Shown here in pieces: positions 28,305 to 38,637 of a DNA stretch of 64,000 nt. The stretch's first letter is position 1; every line of letters starts with the position of its first letter. This stretch comes from Nostoc sp. MG11 (GTDB taxonomy: Bacteria > Cyanobacteriota > Cyanobacteriia > Cyanobacteriales > Nostocaceae): the NCBI RefSeq assembly GCF_014904695.1, contig NZ_JACXXN010000005.1, positions 248,001-312,000 on the forward strand, read 5' to 3'. Both the position numbers and the translations under genes were made by a program. Under the pieces are notes generated by a model, which worked only from the letters and a program-made list of their open reading frames with translations, was not told the origin of the DNA and did no database searches.

Positions 28305-29819
28305 TTAAGATTTACCAGTTACGACAGTTTCTTTTAAGTTACCGTTAGAGTGAGTGATAGCTTTCTGGCTCTTATTTAATGAGTTATCTAAGCTTGTATT
28401 TAATGTCTCTTTCAAAATCAGTTTGTTGTTATCAATACATAAACTAATATCTTTTCCTTCCAGAGCTTTTTTCACAAAGCTTGTCAATTTGTTGTTATGC
28501 TGTTCTCTTTTTTGGTCAAAATCTGGTATTTTATTTCTCAGAATTTGGTGAACTTGAGACATGGGAATACCACCTTGTCTAAGTTGACTAGCTTGCTCAT
28601 TATTGTGCTTTAATTCCTGCAAAACTTTCTTGGTAATTACATAAATGTCATTATTTAAATTACTATCGTTATTTACTTCAGTAATTTGAATATCCTCTAT
28701 TTTTGCTTGGGGAGCAGGTATAGGTAAAAAGTGATCACAAACAGACTTGAGAACACGATTAACATTTCCTTCGTAAGCACATCCAATTACAGTCTTTCCA
28801 TACTCATGGAGCTTTTTAGCTAAGGAAGCAAATGCACCATCACCTGATACAATAACGAAGACTTGCAACGTAGAACGGCTTTGAGCTAATTCCATAACAT
28901 CAATCGCCAGTTGCATATCTGCTGCATTTCGTTTATGACTGTAATCAAAGATTTGAATTGATTCAATGCCAAGTTCTTGAATTTCATTCTTGAGAAGCCT
29001 CAATCGCGAGTCGCTCCAGTCAGTGTAAGCGCATTGAATAGCAACTTTATTAACTAAGCTAATTTTTTCAAGATTTGTTTGAATTTGTTTAAGAGAAAAA
29101 TTTAAATTTGGGTTACTTCTACCCATTGTTAGGTTTTCAATATCATAAAAAATAGCTGTATTGAACTGCTCAGCCTTAGCTGAAACGTTAGCTTTGGTAG
29201 CCAACTGCTCTAAACGATTCTGGCACTGCTTTAGCTCTCTAAACTCAGCTATTAAAGATGACATTTCTGGAGTTAGCTCAGAACTAACTGCTTGCTGTTT
29301 AAATTGCGTAATTACTGCTTTTAAGTCATTGACTTGCAGTTTTGCCTGTTGTAATTCTTGCTGAAATTGATTAGTTAATGTATTGATTTGAGCTTGAGTT
29401 TGGATAGTTTGCTCGCGGAGTTCACCAATGGTTCTAGAGAGAATTTGCTGGCGTTGTTGATAAGCTATTACCAAAGCTTGCTGGATGATGTCCCACTCTT
29501 TTGGAAAAGCCTCGCGGGTAAAAACTTGTCGAACAGCTTCATAACCAGCTATGGCAATTTCTAAATTGCTTACAGGGTTCCCTTGTGTAAACCCTTGAAT
29601 AGTTGTACTTAACTTAACAATGACATTAGCTATATTAACAGCGTTAGCAGGTTCTTTAGCAAAGCGATCGCTTACCCATTTTCGCAATATCAAAGCCAAG
29701 TTATCATTTAGTTTATTTAAGTTCTGTTGCAGAATTGGGTATACTTCCTGATTTTGATAAGTGGCTTTTAATAATTCGAGTAGAAAGGTCTGTTCCTGGT
29801 TAGCAACTTCATTTGGCAT
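28305..29819 (-). CDS. NYN-domain (LabA/DUF88-type) putative RNase with a C-terminal OST-HTH-like region
   Basis: 504 residues from ATG 29819 (MPNEVANQ); a further ATG at 29873 is possible and is used for numbering here. Residues 20-140 are helical, 140-235 a Gln-rich coiled coil (QTQAQINTLTNQFQQELQQA), 238-385 a NYN/PIN-like nuclease domain with acidic residues D244 (FYDIEN), D319 (NAADMQLAID), D325 and D345 (VSGDGAF), and 405-475 a winged-helix stretch like OST-HTH/LOTUS. All four acidic residues of the metal site are present, so it should be active on RNA; target unknown. It lies 7 bases downstream of the stop-to-start gap from the M15 peptidase side and may share a transcript with it. Confidence 0.75.
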   Translation of the reverse strand: MPNEVANQEQTFLLELLKATYQNQEVYPILQQNLNKLNDNLALILRKWVSDRFAKEPANAVNIANVIVKLSTTIQGFTQGNPVSNLEIAIAGYEAVRQVFTREAFPKEWDIIQQALVIAYQQRQQILSRTIGELREQTIQTQAQINTLTNQFQQELQQAKLQVNDLKAVITQFKQQAVSSELTPEMSSLIAEFRELKQCQNRLEQLATKANVSAKAEQFNTAIFYDIENLTMGRSNPNLNFSLKQIQTNLEKISLVNKVAIQCAYTDWSDSRLRLLKNEIQELGIESIQIFDYSHKRNAADMQLAIDVMELAQSRSTLQVFVIVSGDGAFASLAKKLHEYGKTVIGCAYEGNVNRVLKSVCDHFLPIPAPQAKIEDIQITEVNNDSNLNNDIYVITKKVLQELKHNNEQASQLRQGGIPMSQVHQILRNKIPDFDQKREQHNNKLTSFVKKALEGKDISLCIDNNKLILKETLNTSLDNSLNKSQKAITHSNGNLKETVVTGKS

Positions 29820-29880
29820 AGTTATTTTTTGATAATATACTTTTAATTGAGTATTCCCCACTTTGCATTGCATCTAACAA

Positions 29881-30738
29881 TTAAAGCGGTGTCACCCAAT
29901 AAGTAATACCTCGGACAACTTGATTTTTAAAACCAAATTGAGATAAATTTTCTTCACGTAAACCTATATAAGTCCAATGTGGAATATCGTTTTCTACAGT
30001 TTGAAACCAGCCGTTTTGATTAAGAGCTTGTTTTTGCCGTTGATTTGATGCGCGCAAATCAATTGCTAATCCCCAGAGATGTTGTGAAGTTCCAGGAGGT
30101 GCAACTAAACCAAGAATCTTTGTTTCTTTACCTTGTTGTACTCTTGCTAATATTTGATTGTTAGCATATTTGTGCCAAAATCTTAAATTCGTTGCAAAAC
30201 TACGAGTACAATCACCAGAACCATAACCAGATTTTAACGGAATATTTTGTAGCGTTAGCGAAGCTCCTCTATAAGAGGATCGTGCTTTATTTAAGGCATC
30301 AGCCGCCGATTTTTGTAAATAACAGTCTTTAGTACCATCAACTTGACCCATTATCAGGGTATCTTGAAATTCTTGAGTTTCCTGTTCGTTAGCAAAAATA
30401 TCTTTTTGTGGTAGTTTAATTTCTGTATCTGGATTTACAAATGCTGCACCATAAGCTCGTAGCAGAATATATTCAAAAGTACCAGGTTGAGGAATTATAG
30501 GTAACTTTCTAGCAATTGTAGACAAAAAACGCTCTTGGTCATTCAATTGCTGGTTGGGAATAAATGGTGTAACCGATATTGTATCTGTACAAATTAATGA
30601 ATTAGTATTAAAACATCCTTTTAGTTGTTGGAAGTTCTTATTTAATTTGTGATAGCTAATTTCATTACTAGCTACTAAGGTAAAAACCATGAATATAACT
30701 ATAGTAATAAAAATTGTTTTCCTTAGAGTTCGTTTCAT
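29881..30738 (-). CDS. D-alanyl-D-alanine carboxypeptidase-like protein (M15 family), exported
   Basis: 285 residues. An N-terminal hydrophobic segment (IFITIVIFMVFTLVA) is a signal anchor. The M15/VanY fold is at about 130-270, with the zinc ligands H220 and D227 (SQHLWGLAIDLRA) and H254 (PHWTYIG). Such enzymes trim D-Ala from peptidoglycan stem peptides. A block near residues 155-166 (SSYRGASLTLQN) is encoded by sequence resembling a dispersed GAGGAGCTTCGCTAACGCTAC-type repeat, a probable in-frame insertion. Upstream of the NYN gene in the same direction with a 61-base gap; divergent from mnmG. Confidence 0.82.
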   Translation of the reverse strand: MKRTLRKTIFITIVIFMVFTLVASNEISYHKLNKNFQQLKGCFNTNSLICTDTISVTPFIPNQQLNDQERFLSTIARKLPIIPQPGTFEYILLRAYGAAFVNPDTEIKLPQKDIFANEQETQEFQDTLIMGQVDGTKDCYLQKSAADALNKARSSYRGASLTLQNIPLKSGYGSGDCTRSFATNLRFWHKYANNQILARVQQGKETKILGLVAPPGTSQHLWGLAIDLRASNQRQKQALNQNGWFQTVENDIPHWTYIGLREENLSQFGFKNQVVRGITYWVTPL

Positions 30739-30894
30739 CGCCTTGGACTTAGCATTAAAGTTCAGGAAAAGTAAATATATTTCGTTAATAATTACTACTT
30801 ATTTTGATAACTTTATTTATCAGAAAGATACATCCATGAAACCACTGGAACAGTTAAAATTGAAAAGAACTCTCAGCTTGCTGATTCTCTAAGT

Positions 30895-32817
30895 ATGACC
30901 ATGCACAATTCCATAGAATTCCAAGACGCTTTTGATGTTATTGTCGTCGGTGCAGGTCACTCCGGTTGTGAAGCGGCCCTTGCCACTGCACGCCTCGGTT
31001 GCCGTACCTTGCTATTGACACTCAACTTGGATAAAATTGCTTGGCAACCTTGTAACCCAGCAGTGGGAGGCCCAGCTAAATCCCAGTTGACCCACGAGGT
31101 AGACGCACTCGGCGGAGAAATTGGTAAAGTTGCAGACCGCACCTACCTGCAAAAGCGCATCCTCAACTCTTCACGGGGGCCTGCTGTTTGGGCATTACGC
31201 GCCCAGACAGACAAGCGCGAATATGCAGCGGTGATGAAGGTAATTGTTGAGAATCAAGAAAACTTGACCATCCGCGAAGGTATGGTGACAGATTTAGTTC
31301 TGGGTGCTAACGATGAAGTTATTGGCGTTCAAACTTACTTTGGCATGGCGTTTGAATGCAAAGCAGTCATCTTAACAACTGGCACTTTTTTAGGAGGCAA
31401 AATTTGGGTAGGTAACAAATCTATGCCAGCGGGACGTGCTGGAGAATTTGCGGCGGAAGGATTGACACAAACCCTGAATCGCTTAGGATTTGAAACCGGA
31501 AGGCTCAAAACTGGCACTCCAGCAAGGGTAGACAAGCGATCAGTAGACTACAGTAAAATGTTAATCCAGCCAGGTGATGAAGATATCCGCTGGTTTAGCT
31601 TTGACCCAGATGTGTGGGTAGAACGGGAACAAATGCCTTGTTACATTACCCGCACAACTACTGAAACTCATCGTCTAATTCAAGAAAATTTACACCTGTC
31701 GCCCGTTTATGGCGGTTGGGTGGAAGCCAAGGGGCCGCGTTATTGTCCCAGTATTGAAGATAAAATTGTGCGCTTTGCTGATAAGGAAAGCCACCAAATC
31801 TTTATTGAACCGGAAGGAAGAGATATACCAGAACTTTACATCCAAGGGTTTTCTACGGGTTTGCCCGAAAATTTGCAACTGCAAATGTTACGGACTCTCC
31901 CTGGGCTGGAAAAATGTACTATGCTCCGTCCGGCTTATGCTGTGGAGTATGATTATCTACCCGCAACTCAGTGTTATCCCACACTCATGACTAAGAAGAT
32001 TTCCGGGCTGTTTTGTGCGGGGCAGATTAACGGCACAACAGGCTATGAAGAAGCCGCTGCTCAAGGGCTTGTGGCGGGAATCAATGCAGCTCGCTTTGCT
32101 CGTGGTCAGGAGATGATTGTGTTTGCACGTGAGCAAAGTTACATTGGTACGCTAGTTGACGACCTGTGTACAAAAGACTTACGAGAGCCTTATAGGATGC
32201 TCACTAGTAGGTCAGAGTATCGGTTAATATTGCGTTCTGACAATGCCGACCAACGCTTGACACCTTTGGGACGAGAAATTGGTTTGGTTGATGATCGCCG
32301 TTGGAATTTATTTACCCACAAGCAAACACAGATTACCACAGAAAAAGAGCGGCTGCACACCACGCGGGTAAAAGAACATGATGCAACGGGAATAGCGATC
32401 GCATCTGATACCCAACAAGCAATTAAAGGTTCAATTACCCTAGCTGACTTACTACGGCGTCCAGGGCTGCATTACGTTGACCTCGACAGGTACGGACTGG
32501 GGAACCCCAACCTCAATCGAGCCGAAAAAGAAGGTGCAGAAATCGACATTAAGTATTCTGGCTATCTCGCTAGACAACAGCATCAAATTGAGCAGATTTC
32601 CCGTCAGGCACACCGCCACTTACCTGCGGATCTGGATTACACAAAAATTGATACCCTCTCTAAAGAGGCACGGGAAAAGCTCACTCAGGTAAAACCACTC
32701 ACTATCGGTCAAGCTGCACGTATAGGTGGCGTAAACCCAGCGGATATCAACGCCTTGTTATTATATTTAGAATTGCGTAAAACCAAGAGCCAATCAGGGT
32801 TTCCAGCGTTAGCTTAA
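30895..32817 (+). CDS. mnmG: tRNA uridine-5-carboxymethylaminomethyl(34) synthesis enzyme MnmG
   Basis: 640 residues, full length. FAD-dependent partner of MnmE that modifies U34 of several tRNAs. The N-terminal dinucleotide fold has [12 protein letters not shown] (about 17-28); other signatures are [37 protein letters not shown] and [17 protein letters not shown]. The C-terminal helical domain has RPGLHYVDL and [13 protein letters not shown]. Two ATG codons (30895 and 30901) compete as start; the choice changes two residues. mnmE is not in the window. Confidence 0.96.
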   Translation: MTMHNSIEFQDAFDVIVVGAGHSGCEAALATARLGCRTLLLTLNLDKIAWQPCNPAVGGPAKSQLTHEVDALGGEIGKVADRTYLQKRILNSSRGPAVWALRAQTDKREYAAVMKVIVENQENLTIREGMVTDLVLGANDEVIGVQTYFGMAFECKAVILTTGTFLGGKIWVGNKSMPAGRAGEFAAEGLTQTLNRLGFETGRLKTGTPARVDKRSVDYSKMLIQPGDEDIRWFSFDPDVWVEREQMPCYITRTTTETHRLIQENLHLSPVYGGWVEAKGPRYCPSIEDKIVRFADKESHQIFIEPEGRDIPELYIQGFSTGLPENLQLQMLRTLPGLEKCTMLRPAYAVEYDYLPATQCYPTLMTKKISGLFCAGQINGTTGYEEAAAQGLVAGINAARFARGQEMIVFAREQSYIGTLVDDLCTKDLREPYRMLTSRSEYRLILRSDNADQRLTPLGREIGLVDDRRWNLFTHKQTQITTEKERLHTTRVKEHDATGIAIASDTQQAIKGSITLADLLRRPGLHYVDLDRYGLGNPNLNRAEKEGAEIDIKYSGYLARQQHQIEQISRQAHRHLPADLDYTKIDTLSKEAREKLTQVKPLTIGQAARIGGVNPADINALLLYLELRKTKSQSGFPALA

Positions 32818-32864
32818 CTCCAACTTCATAAAGACTGAGTATAGTAGTAGGAAGGAGGTTTGGT

Positions 32865-32984
32865 ATGATAGATGACATACACTTTAGTAGTGGCATCATC
32901 AACAACCCTCGGATGAAAGTTGAGTTTAATACTACCGCTCAATCAACTCGTCTAAATAAGACGGGGGATTGGATATTTAATTAA
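32865..32984 (+). CDS. Small ORF of 39 residues with a strong ribosome-binding site
   Basis: ATG at 32865 follows AAGGAGG at ideal distance, one of the best Shine-Dalgarno sequences in the window, 47 bases after the mnmG stop. The product (MIDDIHFSSGIINNPRMKVE... ending DWIFN) is not recognised and has no membrane segment. It may be a real small protein read from the mnmG transcript, or the start of a longer gene that has been lost; the DNA beyond the stop shows no continuation I can see. Confidence 0.4.
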   Translation: MIDDIHFSSGIINNPRMKVEFNTTAQSTRLNKTGDWIFN

Positions 32985-33050
32985 TAATCCTGATTCCCAG
33001 GCAGTAGGGGCGGCGTTTCCCCGTCCTAGTAGCCACAACCCACAACGCCT

Positions 33051-34346
33051 ATGTTACAAGCAGCTAGCACCCATCTCATTATTTCCGAACCATCAGAAGA
33101 CTTAATCGCCAATGAACCTTGGTCGATAGATATGTATGCTGATGGCTTGATGGATGAACTCTTTGCCGATATAGACTACATTCTGGATGGTAGTGGGAAT
33201 CTGCCTTCCCAAACCATTAGACAGGGCAACCGGGCCGCGCCACTGCCTCCAGAATACATGCCTGTGCAAACAGTTACGGTGCCGCAAATTGTCTTGCCAA
33301 ACGCACTGAACCAACCTTCTCAAGGTAGGCACAAGCAATTAAGTACGGTTGTGGTTGGCACTCCAACTGTCAAAGGAGTGAGTGGAAGACCCCAGAAAAC
33401 CAGACGTGCTTTAGGCAAGCTGCTGATTGTAGGTACAACTTTAGGTGTGGCGATCGCTAGTATTATCTACTTGGTACAGTCTGGAGTTATACATCTTCTA
33501 AATACTAAACCGACCCAATCTGATCTTCCAGCATCGCAACCACAGGCACAGTTGCCTACAAGATCAGAAATTGAGGCGGAGTTGGTAGACTACATGCTGG
33601 AAGCACTTGCAGTTATAGAGCAGCAAGAAGCAAAAAATCAAAAATCTGTCAGACCTGGATTCTCTAATCAGGAAACTCTTAATCAAACAGCTAGTGTTGC
33701 GCCAGCTGGTAATCTACCACCACTTCTAGCAGCTAACGGTATACCACCAGCCCCCAACCGTTCTGGAGGCGTTGTTGAGCGCATCTACATCCCTGTTTAT
33801 CAAGCGCCGTCGCCAATGCGCTACACGCTCCCCAGTATTCCTGGCAGTCCAAAATTACCACCAGTTGCCACCTCACAGGGTTCTAAACCTAATGTGGTGA
33901 AAACCGCCCTAAATACGGTGCAGCAAGCTGCTAAGCCCATAAATGTCAACATGTTGGCTGCTGTGCGCGGAGAACTCAAACCTGTAGCTGTTAAAACCGC
34001 ACCAATTACCTTACGGCAACCATCTAATCCTCTACCTGCGTTACCAGTTGTCCCATTACGCGCAGCACCCACACCAGAAGCCGCGCCATCAGCACCAACT
34101 ATCACCCAACATCAAGTATTTTTACCCACTGCTGTTGCAGATGCTCCTAGCGATACCTTAGAAGGATTACTAGAGTTAGGCAACAAATCTGCTGCTTTGT
34201 TTAAAATAGATGGCGTAACTCGCCGTGTCGATGTAGGTGAGAATATTGGTTCAAGTGGTTGGACATTAGTAGATGTTAGTAACGGCGAAGCTGTAATTCG
34301 TCGTAATGGCGAAGTGCGCTCAATTTATGCAGGGCAGAAATTTTAA
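33051..34346 (+). CDS. Membrane-anchored Pro-rich protein with a C-terminal PilP/GspC-like domain
   Basis: 431 residues, not assigned to a family. Residues 1-115 are cytosolic and acidic near the start, 121-143 form one membrane helix (LLIVGTTLGVAIASIIYLVQ), and 150-365 are a long Pro/Ala/Gln-rich linker. Residues about 370-431 (GNKSAALFKIDGVTRRVDVG, SSGWTLVDVSNGEAVIRRNG, EVRSIYAGQKF) resemble the beta domain of PilP/GspC pilus or secretion proteins. This layout suits a periplasm-spanning tether; a role in type IV pili or secretion is inference. Convergent with tetR. Confidence 0.6.
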   Translation: MLQAASTHLIISEPSEDLIANEPWSIDMYADGLMDELFADIDYILDGSGNLPSQTIRQGNRAAPLPPEYMPVQTVTVPQIVLPNALNQPSQGRHKQLSTVVVGTPTVKGVSGRPQKTRRALGKLLIVGTTLGVAIASIIYLVQSGVIHLLNTKPTQSDLPASQPQAQLPTRSEIEAELVDYMLEALAVIEQQEAKNQKSVRPGFSNQETLNQTASVAPAGNLPPLLAANGIPPAPNRSGGVVERIYIPVYQAPSPMRYTLPSIPGSPKLPPVATSQGSKPNVVKTALNTVQQAAKPINVNMLAAVRGELKPVAVKTAPITLRQPSNPLPALPVVPLRAAPTPEAAPSAPTITQHQVFLPTAVADAPSDTLEGLLELGNKSAALFKIDGVTRRVDVGENIGSSGWTLVDVSNGEAVIRRNGEVRSIYAGQKF

Positions 34347-34494
34347 TGCCTTTAATTAATCAGATGAACTGCCACTGGCGATCGCCAATCGCGGTAAATG
34401 TAGGAATGATTGTATTAACCGGAATTTGAGCAGCTGTGGTATTCATTCTGGGTAGTCCTCAAAAATACAAATCACTCCCCCTGCTCCTTGCCCT

Positions 34495-35121
34495 TCATTG
34501 ATGTGACTCGGCAGAATTAAAGATTAAGTGTATCAAAGCATCAATCAGGCGATCGCTTTCCATCGGAATAATATCTTTCCCATGCATCACATCCTGAGTA
34601 ATATGAAAATGAACTAATGTCCCTAAAAGAATCCTCGCTGTTGCCTCTGGGTCAGTTATGTTCAGTTCTGGATGAGCAGCCAAGTATTGACTGAGCGTTT
34701 CTAGCAAGGGTTTAATCATCGCCCGAACACAAATCTGAGTTAACTCAGGAAAACGACCAGATTCACCGATTAACACTCGCATAAATGCACAATGTTCTTC
34801 GTCTTTAGTCATCTGCTCCAATGCGTTGGTTGCTGATTGGCGCAGTACGATTAGTGGTTCTCCCTCAAGAGGTTCTGTCCCAAAGATTAAGTGGAGCTTT
34901 TTGCGTGCTAGCTGCTCTACCAGCGCTTTAAATAATCCTTCTTTATCTTGAAAGTGGCTGTAGACTGTCGCTTTAGAAACACCCGCTGCTACTGCTACCC
35001 GATCCATACTTGTGCCAGCGTAGCCTTGTTTGAGAAACTCCTGCATTGCCCCTTGCAGAATTTGTTCGACTTTATCAACGGAATTGTCTTTGTCAACTTC
35101 GCCAATTTTGATATGTGCCAT
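34495..35121 (-). CDS. TetR/AcrR family transcriptional regulator
   Basis: 208 residues. The N-terminal HTH is at about 18-66 (LKQGYAGTSMDRVAVAAGVS, KATVYSHFQDKEGLFKAL), followed by an all-helical ligand and dimer domain of the TetR_C type. It is divergent from the first devBCA operon, and a clear inverted repeat (35261-35305) lies between them, so it most likely represses the exporter and perhaps itself until an inducer binds. The ligand cannot be told from sequence. Confidence 0.9.
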   Translation of the reverse strand: MAHIKIGEVDKDNSVDKVEQILQGAMQEFLKQGYAGTSMDRVAVAAGVSKATVYSHFQDKEGLFKALVEQLARKKLHLIFGTEPLEGEPLIVLRQSATNALEQMTKDEEHCAFMRVLIGESGRFPELTQICVRAMIKPLLETLSQYLAAHPELNITDPEATARILLGTLVHFHITQDVMHGKDIIPMESDRLIDALIHLIFNSAESHQ

Positions 35122-35260
35122 TTATTAATCATCCTCTTCTATAAATAATTTTAATAGACGCTGCAAAATACTCTACGCAATTAATCCCAATTGTGATAAG
35201 CATTCTGGCAGATAATTCCAGACTAATTCAATGAGTTGTAGCTTTGGCTGTATAGCTTGA

Positions 35261-35305
35261 CTAAACTAGTCCGTTCAGTTTAGCATATTAAAACTGAACG
35301 GTTTA
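35261..35305. promoter_or_regulatory. Likely TetR operator upstream of devBCA-1
   Basis: Arms CCGTTCAGTTT (35271-35281) and AAACTGAACGG (35291-35301) are exact 11-base inverted repeats 9 bases apart, flanked by CTAAAC and GTTTAG. The AT-rich centre (TAGCATATTA) could be part of a -10 region, so binding would block the promoter of the exporter operon 33 bases downstream. Confidence 0.7.
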
Positions 35306-35337
35306 GTACGACTTGCTACTGGTAAAAGGGGAATACT

Positions 35338-36645
35338 ATGGCGCAAAATCGGAAGATAGAGAGTTTAAGGTCTTCCCAAAATTTTTTACGATCGCATATT
35401 TGGTTAGTAATAATTGCATCTTTAGCTGTAGGGGGAGCTAGTGTTTACACGTTGCTACAGTTGCAGGCTAAGGCTAATCAAAAGCAAGAAGCGCCAGTAG
35501 CCGTTCAACCAGTAGTAAAGACAGTCACAGCATTGGGACGGTTGGAACCAAACGAAGAGGTGATAAAACTTTCTGCACCTTCTTCTAATGAAGGGAATCG
35601 GGTGGAAAAACTATTAGTCAGAGAAGGCGATCGCGTCAAAGCAGGGCAGGTAATTGCCATTATGGACAGTCGCGATCGCCTTCAAGCGAGTTTGGGTGAA
35701 GCACAAAAACAAGTTAAAGTTGCCAAATCCCGCCTTAACCAGGTAAGAGCAGGCGCAAAACAGGGAGAAATTGGAGCGCGGGAAGCTACCATAAAACGTT
35801 TGGAAGTGGAACTAGAGGGAAACATCAAAACTCAGCAAGCCACAATTAACCGTTTAGAAGCAGAACTACAAGGACAAAAACAGCAACTAGAAGCAACAGT
35901 TGCTCGCGTCGCAGCCGAGAGGCAAAACGCCCAAGCAGATGTTCAACGCTACGAGACTTTATACAAAAGCGGCGCGATTTCCAGTCAAGAAGTTGATAGC
36001 AGACGTTTAAGCGCCGAAACTTCCTCTCAGCAGTTAATCGAAAGCCAAGCCACCAGAGCCAGAACTATAGCCACCCTAGAACAGCAGCTTAACGAAGCCA
36101 AAGCCAACCGCAACCAAACCATCGCCAGCTTGCAACAGCAAATTAACGAAGCCAAAGCTACCCTGAATCAAACCGCAGAAATCCGTCCCACAGATCTAGC
36201 AAACGCCCAAGCAGAAGTAGAAAGCGCTCAAGCCACCGCAGAGAAAATTAAAGCGCAACTAACTCAGGCATATATCCACGCTCCCAAAACTGGGCAAATT
36301 CTCAAGATTAATACAAGAGCCGGAGAAACAGTTGGTGAACAGGGAATCGTGGATTTAGGTCAAACCGACCAGATGTATGCAGTGGCAGAAGTCTACCAAA
36401 GTGATATTAACAAAGTGCGTCAGGGACAGGCGGTGCGGATCAGCAGCGAGTCTCTACCCAATGAATTACAAGGAAGGGTGGATTGGATTGGTATGCAAGT
36501 GCAGCGGCAAAATCTGATCAACAGTGATCCTTCTAGCAATATTGATGCCAGGGTAGTGGAAGTTCATGTGCAACTGAATAAACTATCTAGCCAAAAAGCT
36601 TCTAAATTTACTAATCTACAAGTCAAGGCGGTAATTGAACTGTGA
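35338..36645 (+). CDS. devB: ABC exporter membrane fusion protein, DevB/HlyD family (operon 1)
   Basis: 435 residues. One N-terminal membrane helix (about 20-41), then a lipoyl-like half (VEKLLVREGDRVKAGQVIA), a long coiled coil at about 120-300 rich in Gln/Ala/Glu, the second lipoyl half (AYIHAPKTGQILKINTRAGE) and a beta-barrel end. It links a DevC/DevA inner-membrane exporter to a TolC-like outer-membrane channel. In Anabaena, DevBCA exports heterocyst glycolipids, but many paralogues exist and this TetR-linked set probably has another cargo. The symbol marks the family only. Its stop overlaps the start of devC by 4 bases (GTGA). Confidence 0.85.
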   Translation: MAQNRKIESLRSSQNFLRSHIWLVIIASLAVGGASVYTLLQLQAKANQKQEAPVAVQPVVKTVTALGRLEPNEEVIKLSAPSSNEGNRVEKLLVREGDRVKAGQVIAIMDSRDRLQASLGEAQKQVKVAKSRLNQVRAGAKQGEIGAREATIKRLEVELEGNIKTQQATINRLEAELQGQKQQLEATVARVAAERQNAQADVQRYETLYKSGAISSQEVDSRRLSAETSSQQLIESQATRARTIATLEQQLNEAKANRNQTIASLQQQINEAKATLNQTAEIRPTDLANAQAEVESAQATAEKIKAQLTQAYIHAPKTGQILKINTRAGETVGEQGIVDLGQTDQMYAVAEVYQSDINKVRQGQAVRISSESLPNELQGRVDWIGMQVQRQNLINSDPSSNIDARVVEVHVQLNKLSSQKASKFTNLQVKAVIEL

Positions 36646-37817
36646 TTGGATTTATTCAGCAATTGCGGCAACGAACTCCCCTAGGTTGGCTGCAACTGAG
36701 TCACGAAAGGGGGCGTCTGTTGGTAGCATTGTCAGGCATTGCCTTCGCTGATGTCCTGATGTTCATGCAGTTAGGGTTTCAAGATGCTCTGTTTGAAAGT
36801 AACACCGTGCTGCATCGCAGTATGCAGGGTGACATGTTTGTCATCAGTCCCCAAGCACGTAACTTGGCAAACATGTCTACTTTTACAAGGCGGCGACTGT
36901 TTCAAGCAATGGATGTACCAGGGGTAAAGTCAGCAGAAGCCATGTATGTTAACTTTATCGATTGGAAGAATCCCCAAACACAACAGAAGACAACAATATT
37001 AGTTATGGGGTTCAATCCTGATCAGCAAGTGTTTAACTTAGCTGATGTGAACCGCCAGAAAGATATGGTTAAGTTACCAGATACCGTTCTTTTTGATCGC
37101 GCCTCCAGAGGAGATTATAAAGAAGCGATCGCCCAAATTGAACAAGGAAAATCCGTTACAACTGAAATTGACCGTCGGACGGTTAGCATTGGCGGCTTAT
37201 TTCCAGTTGGGGCTTCCTTCATTGCCGATGGTAACTTGATCACCAGCGACCAAAACTTTTTGCGACTATTTCCTGGGCGAGAAGCAAGCAGCGTCAGTCT
37301 AGGTTTGGTTAATCTGCAACCAGGTTATGACCCCAAGCAGATCAAAGCAACTTTAAACGCTTATTTAGGTCAAGATGTCAAAGTATTGACCCGCGAAGAA
37401 TTTATTGAATTTGAAAAAAATTATTGGAAAGAAAACACTGCGATCGGGTTTATTTTCAGCTTGGGTGTAACAATGGGATTTTTAGTGGGCGTGATTATCG
37501 TTTATCAAGTCCTTTCTACTGATGTGAATGCCCACATGAAAGAATATGCCACCTTTAAAGCAATGGGGTACAACAATCTCTACTTGCTCGGTGTGGTGTT
37601 TGAAGAAGCAGTAATTCTGGCAGTATTGGGTTTTATACCAGGGGCAATCGTACCCTTTGGACTTTACCATCTAACTCGCAATGCCACCAATTTGCCACTT
37701 TACATGACTTTAGCACGAGCCATTACGGTACTACTGCTAACTATGATTATGTGTATAATTTCTGGTGCGATCGCCACGCGTAAACTTCAATCTGCTGACC
37801 CCGCAGATATGTTTTAA
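36642..37817 (+). CDS. devC: ABC transporter permease DevC (operon 1)
   Basis: 391 residues, standard DevC length. One N-terminal membrane helix (about 25-45), a periplasmic MacB-like domain (50-260), and three membrane helices near 272-295, 320-345 and 355-380 (FtsX/MacB type). Starts at GTG 36642, overlapping the devB stop by 4 bases, a sign of translational coupling. The end IATRKLQSADPADMF is typical of the family. About 75% of residues appear identical by eye to the second copy at 42220. Confidence 0.9.
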   Translation: MIGFIQQLRQRTPLGWLQLSHERGRLLVALSGIAFADVLMFMQLGFQDALFESNTVLHRSMQGDMFVISPQARNLANMSTFTRRRLFQAMDVPGVKSAEAMYVNFIDWKNPQTQQKTTILVMGFNPDQQVFNLADVNRQKDMVKLPDTVLFDRASRGDYKEAIAQIEQGKSVTTEIDRRTVSIGGLFPVGASFIADGNLITSDQNFLRLFPGREASSVSLGLVNLQPGYDPKQIKATLNAYLGQDVKVLTREEFIEFEKNYWKENTAIGFIFSLGVTMGFLVGVIIVYQVLSTDVNAHMKEYATFKAMGYNNLYLLGVVFEEAVILAVLGFIPGAIVPFGLYHLTRNATNLPLYMTLARAITVLLLTMIMCIISGAIATRKLQSADPADMF

Positions 37818-37884
37818 AAATTGTCATTTGTCATTATTAAGGATTAAGAACAAATGACGGTCATTATGAGGAATCCGCTTACTT

Positions 37885-38589
37885 ATGACTAGCGAACCCG
37901 TTATTTCTATTAAAAATCTTGACCACTATTTTGGTCAGGGTCAACTGCGTAAGCAAGTTTTGTTTGATATCAACTTGGAGATTAACACTGGCGAAATTAT
38001 CATTATGACTGGGCCGTCTGGTTCTGGTAAAACCACACTTCTTACCTTGGTAGGTGGGTTGCGTTCTGCCCAATCTGGTAATTTGGAGATATTGGGACAA
38101 GAACTTTGTGGTGCTAGTGCAGCACAACTTACTCAGGCGCGACGCAGTAACGGTTATATTTTCCAAGCGCACAACCTACACGCTAGCTTGACAGCACTCC
38201 AGAACGTCAAAATGGGCTTGGAATTGCACAAAAATATGTCGCTGGCAGAAATGAAAACTCGGTCAGCACAAATGTTAGAGGAAGTAGGATTACAAGAGCG
38301 GATCAATTACTATCCCGATGATTTATCGGGGGGACAAAAACAAAGAGTTGCGATCGCTCGCGCTCTAGTAAGTCATCCTAAAATTGTTTTAGCAGATGAA
38401 CCCACCGCCGCCCTTGACAGTAAATCGGGACGAGATGTGGTAACACTCATGCAAAAACTGGCAAAAGAACAAGGCTGTACTATTCTTTTAGTAACTCATG
38501 ACAATCGCATTCTCGATATTGCCGATCGCATTGTCCACATGGAAGATGGCAAGTTAGTAAATGATCGAGCCGTTGTCTCAGCAGTTTAG
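37885..38589 (+). CDS. devA: DevA family ABC transporter ATP-binding protein (operon 1)
   Basis: 234 residues. Walker A at 43-50 (GPSGSGKT), signature LSGGQKQR near 145, Walker B IVLADEP near 166 and the switch His in LVTHDNR. It powers the DevBC exporter as a cytosolic dimer. The gap to devC is 67 bases and holds a TTGTCATTTGTC/GACAAATGAC-type inverted repeat shared with operon 2. ATG at 37885 (MTSEPVISIKNLDHYFG). Confidence 0.92.
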   Translation: MTSEPVISIKNLDHYFGQGQLRKQVLFDINLEINTGEIIIMTGPSGSGKTTLLTLVGGLRSAQSGNLEILGQELCGASAAQLTQARRSNGYIFQAHNLHASLTALQNVKMGLELHKNMSLAEMKTRSAQMLEEVGLQERINYYPDDLSGGQKQRVAIARALVSHPKIVLADEPTAALDSKSGRDVVTLMQKLAKEQGCTILLVTHDNRILDIADRIVHMEDGKLVNDRAVVSAV

Positions 38590-38637
38590 GGGAACCAGGA
38601 ATGATACAGTATGAGCGTTGTCAAAAACTAATGGCTA

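Noticed and set aside
34361-34444. A 27-codon minus-strand ORF after tetR
   Set aside because: Short, around a HIP1 site, with a poorly placed GAGGA; it looks like the usual noise between convergent genes.
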